DNA of 64,000 nt from Echinicola vietnamensis DSM 17526 (GCF_000325705.1 NC_019904.1:5468501-5532500), one strand, 5' to 3'. Shown: positions 36,602-46,684, counted from the first letter of the stretch. Notes: generated by a model not told the origin, from the letters alone. Numbers and translations: made by a program.

Positions 36602-36609
36602 TATCTTTG
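36602..36609 (+). promoter_or_regulatory. prs promoter -7 box
   Basis: TATCTTTG matches the Bacteroidota primary sigma -7 consensus TAnnTTTG, 44 bp upstream of the prs ATG. The -33 element is not clear in the preceding T-rich stretch. Confidence 0.6.
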
Positions 36610-36653
36610 TCCTGTGAAAAGCAAAACCATTTCCTTAACAAAATCTACACAAC

Positions 36654-37583
36654 ATGCCCGAGGTTAAACTCTTTGCCGGAACCAACACAAAAAAACTGGC
36701 AGATTCCATTGCAGGAAATTATGGACAAGATTTAGGTGCGATGACCCTATCCATGTTCAGTGATGGAGAAATGTCACCCAGCTTTGACGAGTCCGTCAGG
36801 GGATGTCACGTGTTTTTGATCCAGTCTACCAACCCCAATGCGGACAATTTGCTGGAGCTTTGCCTTATGATTGATGCGGCCAAGCGGGCCAGTGCCTACA
36901 AGGTTTGTGCCGTGGTTCCATATTATGGCTATGCCCGCCAAGACCGGAAAGACCGCCCTCGAGTATCCATTGCTGCCAAGCTGATCGCCAATATGATCAT
37001 GTCAGCAGGTGCAGACAGGATCATGACCTGCGACCTTCATGCAGGCCAGATACAAGGTTTTTTTGATATTCCTTTGGATCATTTGAATGGATCTGCTATT
37101 TTTGTGCCCTATTTGAAAAGCCTGGACTTGGGCGACAACCTGATCTTTGCTTCCCCAGATGTGGGAGGAGTAAGCAGGGCAAGGGCTTACGCCAAGCATT
37201 TCGAAGTAGACATGGTGGTCTGTGACAAACACCGTAAGCGTGCCAATGAGGTCGCTTCCATGCAGGTAATCGGCGACGTAGAGGGTAAAGATGTGGTGTT
37301 GGTCGATGACTTGGTGGACACCGCAGGCACGATGTGCAAGGCCGCGGAAATCCTTCTTGACAAAGGAGCGAATTCCGTCAGGGCAATTGCCACGCACGGG
37401 GTATTGTCCGGAAAAGCCTACGAAAATATTGAAAATTCCAAATTGTCCGAACTGGTCATCACCGATACCATTCCGATCAAAAAAGAATCTTCAAAAATTA
37501 AAGTCCTTACCGTGGCAGAGTTATTTGCCAAGGCGATCCACGCTGTGACCGGAAATGATTCGATCAGTGCGTTGTTTATTTAG
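36654..37583 (+). CDS. prs: Ribose-phosphate pyrophosphokinase
   Basis: 309 aa, the normal length. It makes PRPP from ribose-5-phosphate and ATP for nucleotide, His and Trp synthesis. Visible motifs: PYYGYARQDRKDRPRVSIAA (ATP-binding flexible loop), DLHAGQIQGFFDIP, and the PRPP-binding loop VVLVDDLVDTAGT (~215-227). The Bacteroidota -7 box sits 44 bp upstream. It is followed after 36 bp by rplY and then pth, a widely conserved order. Confidence 0.97.
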   Translation: MPEVKLFAGTNTKKLADSIAGNYGQDLGAMTLSMFSDGEMSPSFDESVRGCHVFLIQSTNPNADNLLELCLMIDAAKRASAYKVCAVVPYYGYARQDRKDRPRVSIAAKLIANMIMSAGADRIMTCDLHAGQIQGFFDIPLDHLNGSAIFVPYLKSLDLGDNLIFASPDVGGVSRARAYAKHFEVDMVVCDKHRKRANEVASMQVIGDVEGKDVVLVDDLVDTAGTMCKAAEILLDKGANSVRAIATHGVLSGKAYENIENSKLSELVITDTIPIKKESSKIKVLTVAELFAKAIHAVTGNDSISALFI

Positions 37584-37619
37584 CATTTCTTATTTATCAC
37601 ATATTTAATTTAAAAAACT

Positions 37620-38210
37620 ATGAAATCGTTAGAGATTATAGGGTTTAAAAGAGCAAATCTCGACAGTCCTTCCATTTCGGAAATCCGTGAAGAAGGGAAT
37701 GTACCTTGCGTGGTTTACGGTCCAGGCATCAAAGAGCAGATCCACTTTTATGCACCTGCCATCCTTTTCAGAGAGCTTCTTTACACTCCTGAAGTACACA
37801 TGGTGGAACTTAACGTGGAAGGAACAAAAGTTAAAGCGATCCTTCGTGAAGCACAATTCCATCCGGTAAGTGATGTATTGCTACACGCAGACTTCTTGGC
37901 CTACAGCGACAAAAAGCCAATCAAAATGGACATCCCTGTAGACATCCAAGGTTCTGCACCAGGTATCCTTAAAGGTGGTAAACTGGAAATGAAGACCAGA
38001 ACGCTAACAGTAAAAGGATTGGCACAAGACCTTCCTGACAGCATTCCTGTATCCATCAGCAACCTTGAACTGGGCAAATCTGTGAAAGTTCATGATGTAA
38101 GAGCTGAAGGTTTTGAAATCTTGACCAACCCTAGTGTTTCCATTGCTACCATCGGTATTCCTAGAGCACTTAGAGGTAAGAAAAACAATGAAGAGGAAGA
38201 AGAGGCATAA
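37620..38210 (+). CDS. rplY: 50S ribosomal protein L25 (Ctc type)
   Basis: 196 aa: an N-terminal 5S rRNA-binding L25 domain (residues ~1-90, REEGNVPCVVYGPG) plus the C-terminal TL5/Ctc beta domain (~95-180, VDIQGSAPGILKGGKLE, VSISNLELGKSVKVHDV) and an acidic tail of five Glu. It binds 5S rRNA in the large subunit. It shares an operon with prs and pth; a terminator at 38241-38280 separates it partly from pth. Confidence 0.96.
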   Translation: MKSLEIIGFKRANLDSPSISEIREEGNVPCVVYGPGIKEQIHFYAPAILFRELLYTPEVHMVELNVEGTKVKAILREAQFHPVSDVLLHADFLAYSDKKPIKMDIPVDIQGSAPGILKGGKLEMKTRTLTVKGLAQDLPDSIPVSISNLELGKSVKVHDVRAEGFEILTNPSVSIATIGIPRALRGKKNNEEEEEA

Positions 38211-38240
38211 GCCGTTCATCCTTCTGAAACATAAGTATCC

Positions 38241-38280
38241 AATCCTGTCAGCAATTCCTTGTTGGCAGGATTTTTATTTT
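38241..38280 (+). terminator. Intrinsic terminator after rplY
   Basis: AATCCTGTCA (38241-38250) pairs with TGGCAGGATT (38263-38272), one wobble, followed by TTTATTTT. It ends 27 bp before the pth start, so pth may be expressed by read-through or its own promoter. Confidence 0.7.
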
Positions 38281-38306
38281 ACATAAATGTCAAACGAAAA
38301 CAAACC

Positions 38307-38867
38307 ATGAAATACCTGATCATCGGCCTTGGAAACATTGGCCCTGAATATGAACTGACACGGCATAATATCGGTTTTTTGACATTGGACAGGCTTGCCG
38401 ATCAGGAAAATGCCGAATGGAGAAGCAACCGCCTTGCCTTCACCTCGGAAGTCAAATACAAGGGCCGCACCCTTCACCTGATCAAACCCACTACTTACAT
38501 GAACCTTAGTGGAAAAGCCATGAACTATTGGATGAAAGAACTGAAAGTGCCCAAAGAAAACACTTTGGTAATCGTGGACGATCTAGCCCTTCCATTTGGC
38601 AAACTTCGGCTTCGGGCAAAGGGTTCCTCAGCTGGCCACAACGGGCTCAAGAACATCGAAGCCTTAACCGGCGGCCAAAACTATCCTCGATTACGGTTTG
38701 GCATCGGTGATGATTTCCCAAAAGGAAAACAAATAGACTATGTACTGGGCCGATGGAGTCAGCAAGAACTGGATGAGCTCCCATTGTTTATGGACAAAGC
38801 CATCGATATTATCAAAGGATTTTGCACCATTGGGATCAACATGACCATGAGCCAGTTTAACGATTAG
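38307..38867 (+). CDS. pth: Peptidyl-tRNA hydrolase
   Basis: 186 aa from the ATG at 38307; the frame runs back to 38259 but through the terminator. It rescues stalled peptidyl-tRNA by ester hydrolysis. Conserved sites: [21 protein letters not shown] (Asn and catalytic His20), [12 protein letters not shown] (Asn), [16 protein letters not shown] (catalytic Asp) and [10 protein letters not shown] (Asn). Normal family length. Confidence 0.97.
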   Translation: MKYLIIGLGNIGPEYELTRHNIGFLTLDRLADQENAEWRSNRLAFTSEVKYKGRTLHLIKPTTYMNLSGKAMNYWMKELKVPKENTLVIVDDLALPFGKLRLRAKGSSAGHNGLKNIEALTGGQNYPRLRFGIGDDFPKGKQIDYVLGRWSQQELDELPLFMDKAIDIIKGFCTIGINMTMSQFND

Positions 38868-39036
38868 CAGCCGGCCAAATCAAACACGGATAAAAACCAA
38901 GCTGCCATACACTATGTTGACATCAGGAAAACGCAACCTGCATTCTGTGGCAAATGAACTCCTGAGCTTGGCAAAACAGTAGTTGCCGGACTCTTTCTTA
39001 TCCGGTAACTTTATACCTCCTAAACCTCCCTCAACC

Positions 39037-39330
39037 ATGAAAAGCATCAATTTAGGCCTTCAGATCGTACCGAAAAGCACCACACTGGACACGTATAGCC
39101 TCGTGGACAAAGCCATTGAGGTCATCAAAAACGCTGGCGTAAAATATGAAGTCACGCCCTTCGAAACGGTCATGGAAGGACCTGAAGAACAACTGATGGA
39201 AATTGCCCGTAAAGCGCAACAGGCCGTTTTGGACGCAGGTGCCGAAGAAGTACTCGTATATTACCGACTGCAAATCCGAAAATCAACCGATGTCACCATG
39301 GGAGAAAAAACCGACAAGCACCGGCATTAG
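39037..39330 (+). CDS. MTH1187-type thiamine-binding protein
   Basis: 97 aa from the ATG at 39037. It begins INLGLQIVPKST and has the alternating pattern KAIEVIKNAG, YEVTPFETVMEGPEEQLMEI, of the MTH1187/YkoF thiamine-binding family. These form small ferredoxin-like domains that bind thiamine or related compounds in the cytoplasm. It is separate from pth by 170 bp. A hairpin GTTGCCGGA/TCCGGTAAC (38982-39009) lies 28 bp before the start but lacks the conserved core of a TPP riboswitch. Confidence 0.85.
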   Translation: MKSINLGLQIVPKSTTLDTYSLVDKAIEVIKNAGVKYEVTPFETVMEGPEEQLMEIARKAQQAVLDAGAEEVLVYYRLQIRKSTDVTMGEKTDKHRH

Positions 39331-39671
39331 GCCAACCTCCTAACAACATACACTTCTCACCCAACAGAATATATTTTTATTATTTTTGGCTTTTTAAACT
39401 ATTTGCAAAATATTTTTTACCAGTAATCCACTTTTGCGTACATATGCGTAGGTCACAAAGATGGCCATGGCATTATACTTGATATATTTGAGCCGACAAT
39501 TTATAGTTAACGATACATCACTGCTCTTGGCCATCAGTTGTGTTCGTACAATCCCTATAATTCATTAGCACATCCATTTTTTTGGATTAATGTATCACTA
39601 GGGACAATGGGAATTACATTCTCTTTCGAGCTTATCACTATCAAAAAAAACACACTAATCACTTCGAGATT
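39331..39671. other. 341-bp intergenic region
   Basis: No gene; an AT-rich leader for the envelope pair that follows. A short ATCCA/TGGAT hairpin with a T loop (39572-39587) is the only structure seen. Confidence 0.35.
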
Positions 39672-40841
39672 ATGAAGAATTTTACTGCTCTAATGCTACT
39701 GGGAATCCTATGTTCATTTCAAATGGCACAGGCCCAAATCAGTTCCGTACAATATGACGTTGTGCGGAATCAAATCAATGAAGGGAATCCACTTCCTTCG
39801 GAAGAACTATTCTATATCAAAGGCATCATTCCCCAAGGAATCTCATACATCGAAGGCAAAGTATATCGGGCCAATAAAGGCCTCGACAAAGCTGAAACCT
39901 ATACGTGGAAACAGCCTTTCAATTTTGAAGTCAACCAATATGAAATCTTGGTTGCCGATCCCTTAAGGAGCAACGACCGGTACACCATTGAGCTGTACTT
40001 TTATCAACGTGCAGATGACAAGCAAATGGAGCAATTAAAAACCTCCATCAATCAAAATTTGTCCGCATACCTCAAGGCCAACCTTGAAATCACAAAAGGA
40101 AAGATCCATGCCTACAACAGCGACAAGGTCATCTTGGCACAACTGGACAAAATCGTTTCCGACGGAATCAGGAATTACAGCCATTTCATCCATCAGGGCT
40201 TTAATGGCTTTAGTGACATCGTCAAGCAAAAACTGGAACAGCGGGAAGAAATACGCCTCAAAAAGGCCAAATTCAACATCTTGGGCAAGAAAAAAGATAG
40301 CTTGGACAATGATCGAGCGGTTTATGCCTATCAATACATTGACGAATTGATCGCCCTTGTGCAGAACGAAGCGGACCAGTATCTCGCTGACAACATGTTT
40401 GCGTTGGTGGACATCAGGGCCATTGAGGCCTATCCTACAGAGGACAAACCATCCACTATCCCGCTTAACTTCGGTTACGGTGGCTTTGCCATGAAGCGGT
40501 CGTTTTCGGAGACCGAATATTTTAACGGCATGTATGCAGGGGTGTCGGTACCGCTAGGCAATAAGACCTTTACCAAATTCCTTGGCAATGCATCGTTTTC
40601 AGCAGGAGTCTTTCTACAAAATTTCGAATCGGAAAACGGCACCAAAATTTCCGGTCCATTTGTAAACCTCCCCATTTATGCCGGCTTGGGCTATAAAGTA
40701 TTCCGAGTATTCCGCTTCAATGCCGGCCTGGTCGCGGCCACCACCGAAACGCCTGGTGTATCCAACGACGATTTCAACCTACAGCCCTATGCGGGCTTCA
40801 GCCTAGAATTCAACATCTGGCTGGGACTGAACAACAAATAA
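39672..40841 (+). CDS. Secreted envelope protein with C-terminal barrel-like region
   Basis: 389 aa. Signal peptide MKNFTALMLLGILCSFQMAQAQ. Residues ~25-110 are beta-rich, ~115-245 are highly charged and helical (KQKLEQREEIRLKKAKF), and ~265-389 read as outer membrane strands (LNFGYGGFAMKRS, MYAGVSVPLGNKTF, FSAGVFLQNF, YAGLGYKVFRVF, AGFSLEFNIWLG). No family name is recognised. It is 12 bp upstream of an OmpA protein, so the two are probably co-expressed and may form one outer membrane complex. Confidence 0.78.
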   Translation: MKNFTALMLLGILCSFQMAQAQISSVQYDVVRNQINEGNPLPSEELFYIKGIIPQGISYIEGKVYRANKGLDKAETYTWKQPFNFEVNQYEILVADPLRSNDRYTIELYFYQRADDKQMEQLKTSINQNLSAYLKANLEITKGKIHAYNSDKVILAQLDKIVSDGIRNYSHFIHQGFNGFSDIVKQKLEQREEIRLKKAKFNILGKKKDSLDNDRAVYAYQYIDELIALVQNEADQYLADNMFALVDIRAIEAYPTEDKPSTIPLNFGYGGFAMKRSFSETEYFNGMYAGVSVPLGNKTFTKFLGNASFSAGVFLQNFESENGTKISGPFVNLPIYAGLGYKVFRVFRFNAGLVAATTETPGVSNDDFNLQPYAGFSLEFNIWLGLNNK

Positions 40842-40853
40842 CCGAACGCCACT

Positions 40854-43349
40854 ATGAAACGAATTATAATAGCAATGCTTATCCTTTTGGCCGGTCGTCT
40901 TTCGACTGCCCAACAGGTTAACTATAACTGGCGAATCGGGGTCAGTGGTGGCTTTACCAACTACTACGGTGACCTAAGTCCCTACCCCGTGGAAGGGATC
41001 GGGGATTTCTCTAATGCCCTGAAACTTTTCAACTATAATGAACACTATTCGAAAAGCCTTTCCGGTCAAGTCTCTCTGGAGCGCAGGCTTACCGCCACCA
41101 CTGGCCTTAGGGTTCATTACGGCCAGTATCATTTCGGCATGAGTGACCGCTATACGTCACCAAGCGGCACCTTGGACGAAACCGCGCCCCATTTTGAACG
41201 CGCATTGAATTTCCGGACTTCGATGGAGGATGTGGGGATTGCACTTGTGCTTAAAGCCGATAACGGCAAGTTGCTACCGGAAAAGTCTTTCATCGCCCCT
41301 TACCTTACCTTGGGTGGCGGATGGATGTGGTATGACGTTAAGGGGGACCTCCTCGATGCCAATGATGCCCCTTACGACTACAGCTCTCCTACAGTAATGA
41401 CAGACGGCACATACGAAACCGATTTATCAACCATCGCCACCGAATCTAATGGCGACTACGATACGCATGGGCTCTATGCCGCCTTGGGCATTGGTTTCAG
41501 GATAAGGTTAAGCAACACCCTGGAGCTTTTTGCGCAGAGCACCTTTAACCATGCCTTTACCGATTACTTGGACGATGTCAGTGGAAAATACAAGCAGGAG
41601 TATGCCAACGACTTTGAGGCCTATGCTGCCAAACCCGGAACCAATGAAGTCAATGCCGAAAACCCTTACCGCGGCCATAAAAACGGTGGAAAGGACTGGT
41701 TCATTTACCATGGCGCGGGCATCAAGCTCAGCTTCGGATCAGCCACGAGCCACTTTAGGGCTCCGCAGATCACTTCGTCATACAACACTGCACCGCCGCC
41801 AATGGCCGTTAGCAGCGCCGTTCAGGAGCAACCAGCCCCCAACACGGATTCGCTGAGCCAAAAGGACAACACCAAGGCCCAACCCCTATCGCCAGGACCT
41901 ACGGTTACCAATAATTATTATTCCCTCAATTGGGGACGGCCTCCCCATTTGGATCAACTAAAACGTCATAAGGCCACTTTATCGGTTGACCTGGAAATAA
42001 TGGAACTGCAAATGGAACTCGACAGTGTACACTATGAAGGTTTTCTCGTGGATAAAAAGCTTCGTGAACTTAAACTGGATGCAGCCCAGATCCAATCGGA
42101 CAGTACCTTGACAGAAATGGACAAGCTGAAGGCCCTTAAAGAGCTGGAGTACTTTCAGCAATTGGAACAGGAAAAGAAAGACCTTCTTGACCGGGAAGCA
42201 ACAGCCCTTCAGGAGAAAATTCGTCAATTGGAAGCCGATAAAGAAAGTGTGGGGATGGGTTGGGAAAGTGATTCCCTAGCCCACCAACGCTACATGGGAT
42301 CATTGGCCCAATATGATCCAAACTACCCGAATAATGGGGAAACCGGGACCATCCAGATGGGAATGATGGTACCACAGACTGTTCCAGACGACAGTGTACG
42401 GACAAGCCGTGCTTTGGCGACCGATTCAGCCACCACCGCAGCTGCTCCTGTTCTCCCTATGGCGACCATGCAGCTGGCAGAGGCAGACGACCAAGCCGAA
42501 GCAGCCGAATCCCCGGAACCAGCATCCATCGCCCCAACCGTCGAGCCTGAAGTGCAATACGTCTATCTCCAGCCAAGTGAAGGAACTCCTTCCACGACCA
42601 CGGTGCAAGCCACCGTTCCTGAGGCGAGCTACCAAGAAGAAAAGCAAAAAAGAAGTTGGATTCCAATCCCCATCATTTTTGGTGGAAATAAAAACAGGGA
42701 CAAAAAGAAAGAAAAAAGGGCAAAAAAAAACAGCGAAGACAGCTCAAACAGTCCTGAGAAGACATTGGATTCCACCATTCCTTGGTACGAGCAAGTGTCT
42801 GAGGAAGATTACCAAAAATATTACCTGCCAGCTGCTGCCTTGGGGATGACCACTGCCGGCATATTCATCGCTGCCAACGACCAAACGTCAACGGAGCCAC
42901 CTGTAACTGGCCCTACCGAGACGGTCAATACTCCCATCATGACGGCACCTCCACAGGAAGCCAGCAGTCGGGTGGACACGGTTTACCTAAAGGGCAAAGA
43001 CACCACCAAGCTACTGGCCTCACGGAAGGAAATATACTTTGACTTGAACCAAAAGACTGTCAGTGACCCTGAAAAAAAGAAACTTGAAGACCTGATTGCC
43101 TTTCTGAAGGAAAATCCGGAAAGCAGCATCCAATTAGAAGGATTTGCCGACAACACCGGCAACATCGACTATAACCTTAAACTGGTTCAAGAGCGTACAC
43201 AAGCCGTTAAAGATGTTTTGATCCAGCAATACAAGGTTGATCCCCGTAGAATAAAAACCCTTTCCGGAGGACAAATCCTACGCAATCCTTCGAAGAAGGA
43301 ACCCAATCAATCAGACAGAAGAGTAGAAGTGTCGCTTATTTTTGAATAG
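40854..43349 (+). CDS. 831-aa OmpA-family protein with barrel and coiled coil
   Basis: Signal peptide (MKRIIIAMLILLAGRLSTAQ), then a beta-barrel domain (~20-300: YNWRIGVSGGFTNYYGDLSP, FIAPYLTLGGGWMWYDVKG, HGLYAALGIGFRIR). A Pro/Ser linker follows, a coiled coil (~370-470: ELQMELDSVHYEGF, ELEYFQQLEQEKKDLLDRE), a low-complexity region, a basic stretch (NRDKKKEKRAKKN), a hydrophobic helix (YLPAAALGMTTAGIFIAAN, ~661-679), and a C-terminal OmpA domain (~725-831: EIYFDLNQK, LEGFADNTGNIDYNL, SDRRVEVSL). The OmpA domain binds peptidoglycan; the Asp/Arg pair for this is present. The very long middle region is unusual. A strong terminator follows. Confidence 0.88.
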   Translation: MKRIIIAMLILLAGRLSTAQQVNYNWRIGVSGGFTNYYGDLSPYPVEGIGDFSNALKLFNYNEHYSKSLSGQVSLERRLTATTGLRVHYGQYHFGMSDRYTSPSGTLDETAPHFERALNFRTSMEDVGIALVLKADNGKLLPEKSFIAPYLTLGGGWMWYDVKGDLLDANDAPYDYSSPTVMTDGTYETDLSTIATESNGDYDTHGLYAALGIGFRIRLSNTLELFAQSTFNHAFTDYLDDVSGKYKQEYANDFEAYAAKPGTNEVNAENPYRGHKNGGKDWFIYHGAGIKLSFGSATSHFRAPQITSSYNTAPPPMAVSSAVQEQPAPNTDSLSQKDNTKAQPLSPGPTVTNNYYSLNWGRPPHLDQLKRHKATLSVDLEIMELQMELDSVHYEGFLVDKKLRELKLDAAQIQSDSTLTEMDKLKALKELEYFQQLEQEKKDLLDREATALQEKIRQLEADKESVGMGWESDSLAHQRYMGSLAQYDPNYPNNGETGTIQMGMMVPQTVPDDSVRTSRALATDSATTAAAPVLPMATMQLAEADDQAEAAESPEPASIAPTVEPEVQYVYLQPSEGTPSTTTVQATVPEASYQEEKQKRSWIPIPIIFGGNKNRDKKKEKRAKKNSEDSSNSPEKTLDSTIPWYEQVSEEDYQKYYLPAAALGMTTAGIFIAANDQTSTEPPVTGPTETVNTPIMTAPPQEASSRVDTVYLKGKDTTKLLASRKEIYFDLNQKTVSDPEKKKLEDLIAFLKENPESSIQLEGFADNTGNIDYNLKLVQERTQAVKDVLIQQYKVDPRRIKTLSGGQILRNPSKKEPNQSDRRVEVSLIFE

Positions 43350-43364
43350 GCAGTTAGTGGTGGG

Positions 43365-43403
43365 ACGGGGCTTTCCATTTTTCATGGAAGCCCCGTTTTT
43401 TTT
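43365..43403 (+). terminator. Strong intrinsic terminator of the OmpA unit
   Basis: ACGGGGCTTTCCAT (43365-43378) and ATGGAAGCCCCGT (43384-43396), one bulge, then seven T's. Confidence 0.85.
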
Positions 43404-43447
43404 ATTACCATTAATGATAACGTCCGGCCCCGTTACGGGAACCTGTT

Positions 43448-44710
43448 TTAATACCCATATTTTTTACCCCAGAGGCGCTGCAGGTTTTTCCTGAGGTCAT
43501 TCTCCCGTGCATTGGCCCCCGGTTCGTACAGCTTTTTGCCTTTCAGCTTATCCGGCATAAACTCCTCCTCTACAAAACTCCCGGGGTAATCGTGGGCATA
43601 TTTGTACCCCTTCCCATAATTCAAATCCTTCATCAATTTGGTAGGGGCATTGCGTAAATGAATGGGCACAGGCAAGTCGCCCTCTTGACGGACAATGGCC
43701 TGGGCTTCATTGATGGCCACATAACTGGCATTGCTCTTTGCCGAACTGGCCAAATAGGTCACACATTGGGAAAGGATAATCCTGGCTTCTGGATAACCAA
43801 TAATCTTTACCGCATCAAAACACTGCGTGGCCAGCAGAAGGGCGTTGGGATTGGCATTTCCAATGTCTTCAGATGCCAAAATCACCAATCTCCTGGCAAT
43901 AAATTTCACATCTTCTCCCCCTTCGATCATCCGTGCCAGCCAGTAAACTGCCGCATTGGGATCAGAGCCCCTGATGGACTTGATGAAAGCAGAAATGATG
44001 TCATAATGCTGTTCGCCAGATTTATCGTACATGGCCACCTTTTGCTGGGCAATCTCGGTCACTTTATCGTTGGTGATGACAATCGGATCGTCAGGAATGG
44101 CATTCACCACAATTTCAAATAGGTTTAACAGCTTCCGGCCATCCCCACCCGATAGGCGCAGCAAGGCCTCGGTTTCCTTTAATTCAATGGGTTTGCTTTT
44201 GATGAGCGGATCCTTTTCCATTGCCTGATGGACCATGGCCTCCAAACTCTCCTTTTCCAAATGATTCAGCGTAAACACCTGGCAACGGGAAAGCAATGCT
44301 GCATTGACCTCAAAAGAAGGATTTTCGGTCGTCGCACCTATCAAACGAATATGGCCCTTTTCGACCGCCCCCAACAGGGCGTCTTGCTGGCTCTTATTGA
44401 AGCGGTGGATCTCATCGATAAACAAGACCACCCCTTGTTGAAAACGCGCCTTCTCGATCACCTGACGAATATCCTTCACCCCCGAGCTGATGGCACTAAG
44501 CGTATAAAAAGGAGCCTTCACTTCATTGGCAATGATATTGGCAATGGTAGTTTTTCCCACACCGGGAGGCCCCCAAAGGATCAGGGAAGGCACTGTTCCT
44601 GACCGGATCGCCCGGTGGAGAAATGTCCCTTCCTTGCTCAAATGTTCCTGACCGATCAGTTCTTCCAACTTTGCCGGCCTCATGCGCTCTGCTAATGGCT
44701 CTTGACTCAT
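43448..44710 (-). CDS. rarA: Replication-associated recombination ATPase RarA/MgsA
   Basis: 420 aa, the typical length. AAA+ domain with Walker A GPPGVGKT (47-54), Walker [12 protein letters not shown] and sensor 1 GATTENPSF. The MgsA-type C-terminal region has [18 protein letters not shown] and [10 protein letters not shown]. It acts at stalled replication forks. It stands alone on the minus strand, 64 bp downstream of the threonine aldolase gene, and could be the last gene of that group. Confidence 0.96.
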   Translation of the reverse strand: MSQEPLAERMRPAKLEELIGQEHLSKEGTFLHRAIRSGTVPSLILWGPPGVGKTTIANIIANEVKAPFYTLSAISSGVKDIRQVIEKARFQQGVVLFIDEIHRFNKSQQDALLGAVEKGHIRLIGATTENPSFEVNAALLSRCQVFTLNHLEKESLEAMVHQAMEKDPLIKSKPIELKETEALLRLSGGDGRKLLNLFEIVVNAIPDDPIVITNDKVTEIAQQKVAMYDKSGEQHYDIISAFIKSIRGSDPNAAVYWLARMIEGGEDVKFIARRLVILASEDIGNANPNALLLATQCFDAVKIIGYPEARIILSQCVTYLASSAKSNASYVAINEAQAIVRQEGDLPVPIHLRNAPTKLMKDLNYGKGYKYAHDYPGSFVEEEFMPDKLKGKKLYEPGANARENDLRKNLQRLWGKKYGY

Positions 44711-44774
44711 GTAATGGTTTCTAATTTCTTCGGTTTATCGTCATGCGGCCTGCTCTTCGCCACTGGCACGCAAA

Positions 44775-45782
44775 TTACTTCAATCGCTTTTCCATGGCCT
44801 GCAAATGGTCATCGGTAATATCCAAATGGGTAACAAACCGGACCATGTCCTGCCCAAACTGCACCGCCTTGATTCCTTTATCATTCAGTTTTGACAACAT
44901 CTCTTTTGGGCTGATATCCCTTAACCTGACGATGACAATATTGGTTTCTACCGGAAAGACTTCTTCCACGTGCGGATGTTCCCTGAGGATATCGGCCACT
45001 TGCCGCGCCCGCCGATGATCTTCTCCCAACCGGCCAATATGATGCTCCATGGCGTAGATCCCGGCAGCAGCCACAAAACCGACCTGCCTCATACCGCCTC
45101 CCATGGCCTTTCGGATCCTTCTGGCCTGATGAATGGTGGCTTTGTCGCCGATCAGTACAGATCCCATGGGACAGCCCAGTCCCTTGCTCAGGCAAACAGA
45201 AATTGTATCAAAAACATTTCCCCAATCCGCCGCTTTTTCACCACTGGCCACCAATGCATTAAAAATTCGTGCCCCATCCAAATGGAGTTTCAACTGATGT
45301 GCTTGGCAAACCTCCTGGATCGCGGTCACTTCCTCCAAACGATAGACACTTCCACCTCCTTTGTTCATGGTGTTTTCCAGGGAAACCAAGGTGGTCATGG
45401 GCGCATGTACATCGTCCGGCTGGATTGCCGCTTCCACGGCTTCCGGGGATACCTTTCCATAATGCCCTTCCAGAAGGCGCACTGAAGTCATGGCATTGGC
45501 CATGATACCACCTCCCTCGTAAAGGTAAATATGGGAATCTTTGTGGCAGATCACTTCTTTGTGTTGGCCAGCATGCAGCTTTATGGCAATTTGATTGGAC
45601 ATGGTGCCCGACGGACAAAACATCCCGGCCTCCATTCCAAACATGGCCGCCAGGCGAATTTCCAAGGCCCTAACGGTAGGATCCTCTCCAAGGACGTCAT
45701 CCCCTACTTCTGCCGACCACATGGCCGCCAACATTCCCTCGGTAGGCTTGGTTACCGTATCACTTCTAAGGTCTATGGTCAT
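44775..45782 (-). CDS. ltaE: Low-specificity threonine aldolase family enzyme
   Basis: 335 aa PLP enzyme, beta-eliminating lyase fold. It starts TIDLRSDTVTKPTEGM, as the family does; GDDVLGEDPT, ENTMNKGGGSVY, HLDGARIFNA (Asp contacting PLP) and Schiff-base Lys in CLSKGLGCPMGSVLIG are all intact. It cleaves L-(allo-)threonine to glycine and acetaldehyde. Its ATG overlaps the upstream GDPD stop by 4 bp (ATGA), so the two are coupled. Confidence 0.94.
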   Translation of the reverse strand: MTIDLRSDTVTKPTEGMLAAMWSAEVGDDVLGEDPTVRALEIRLAAMFGMEAGMFCPSGTMSNQIAIKLHAGQHKEVICHKDSHIYLYEGGGIMANAMTSVRLLEGHYGKVSPEAVEAAIQPDDVHAPMTTLVSLENTMNKGGGSVYRLEEVTAIQEVCQAHQLKLHLDGARIFNALVASGEKAADWGNVFDTISVCLSKGLGCPMGSVLIGDKATIHQARRIRKAMGGGMRQVGFVAAAGIYAMEHHIGRLGEDHRRARQVADILREHPHVEEVFPVETNIVIVRLRDISPKEMLSKLNDKGIKAVQFGQDMVRFVTHLDITDDHLQAMEKRLK

Positions 45783-46681
45783 GGTTTCTTTGAAATTATG
45801 TTGGCAGCTTCGATTGGCCGATCTGTGGCCAGGATATCTGCCCCGTTGTTTACGAATTCCTGATACAGCTGGTCTCCTCTGGCAACCGCCCGCTTATCCA
45901 AGTTGCCCAAAGTACCTAAAATGGTGCACACGCCATGTTGGTGGAGTTTTTCATTGAATGCAGCACTGCGTGCGGTCACGCCGGTAAAGGCTATGATGTT
46001 TTCGACGGGAATACCAGTGGCCAAAAACCTGTCCCACTCTTGGTCATTTCTCAAGGTTACCGACAACATCAGCTCTGGAGCCATGCGGTGCAGCTTTTTT
46101 GCCGCTCCCAAACTGTAGGTAATCAAGACAACATGGGCTTCTGCTCCGGTCGCGTTGATTTCTTCGAGCACCAGTTCATAGGGCACATTGGACTTGATAT
46201 CCAAGGTGAGCACTGCTTTCCCTTTTGCCCATTCCAATACTTCCCGGAGCGTGGGCACGTTAAATGCCGTAACCTTTCCTTCAGCATCTTCTAAATCAAA
46301 TGCCTTGATTTCCTCATAACGAAGCGCACTTACCGCACCCGAACCAGAAGTAGTCCTGTCCACTGTATTGTCATGCATCATGACCAATACAGAATCCATG
46401 GTCATCGAAATATCACACTCGATCAAGGCGGGTGTATGCTGGAGTACATAATCAAATGTTTGGATGGCATTTTCAGGGTAACCGGGGTAACTCCCTCCTC
46501 GGTGGGCACTGACCATCGGCTCCCAATCGGCATTCCAATTAAAAAAAGCCTTGGTGGCCGCTACATTCTCAAAACTAAGGTAATTTCCATCGGTGGTAAC
46601 CGCTTGGTCCGTCGAACCGCCACAGCCCAAAAACAAGATAATGAGCAGCAGGCAAAGCCCTGCCAAAGATTGCTGGTGCAT
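45779..46681 (-). CDS. Glycerophosphodiester phosphodiesterase lipoprotein
   Basis: 300 aa. Lipoprotein signal with lipobox FLGC (Cys20). GDPD catalytic elements: VSAHRGGSYPGYPENAIQTF, ECDISMTMDSVLVMMHD and DRTTSG, then IKSNVPYEL. So the active site is complete. It would hydrolyse glycerophosphodiesters outside the inner membrane and feed glycerol-3-phosphate. It is coupled with the threonine aldolase gene (4-bp overlap), an association of unclear meaning. Confidence 0.93.
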   Translation of the reverse strand: MHQQSLAGLCLLLIILFLGCGGSTDQAVTTDGNYLSFENVAATKAFFNWNADWEPMVSAHRGGSYPGYPENAIQTFDYVLQHTPALIECDISMTMDSVLVMMHDNTVDRTTSGSGAVSALRYEEIKAFDLEDAEGKVTAFNVPTLREVLEWAKGKAVLTLDIKSNVPYELVLEEINATGAEAHVVLITYSLGAAKKLHRMAPELMLSVTLRNDQEWDRFLATGIPVENIIAFTGVTARSAAFNEKLHQHGVCTILGTLGNLDKRAVARGDQLYQEFVNNGADILATDRPIEAANIISKKP

Positions 46682-46684
46682 GGA

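Larger units (their letters stand above)
36179..36653. other. Divergent intergenic region of porin and prs
   Basis: 475 bp with no gene. It holds the hairpin at 36266-36290 near the porin side and the prs promoter at 36602-36609. The remainder has no recognised feature. Confidence 0.4.

Noticed and set aside
38982..39009. Thiamine pyrophosphate riboswitch before the thiamine-binding protein
   Set aside because: Only a simple hairpin is present; the conserved THI-box segments are missing.
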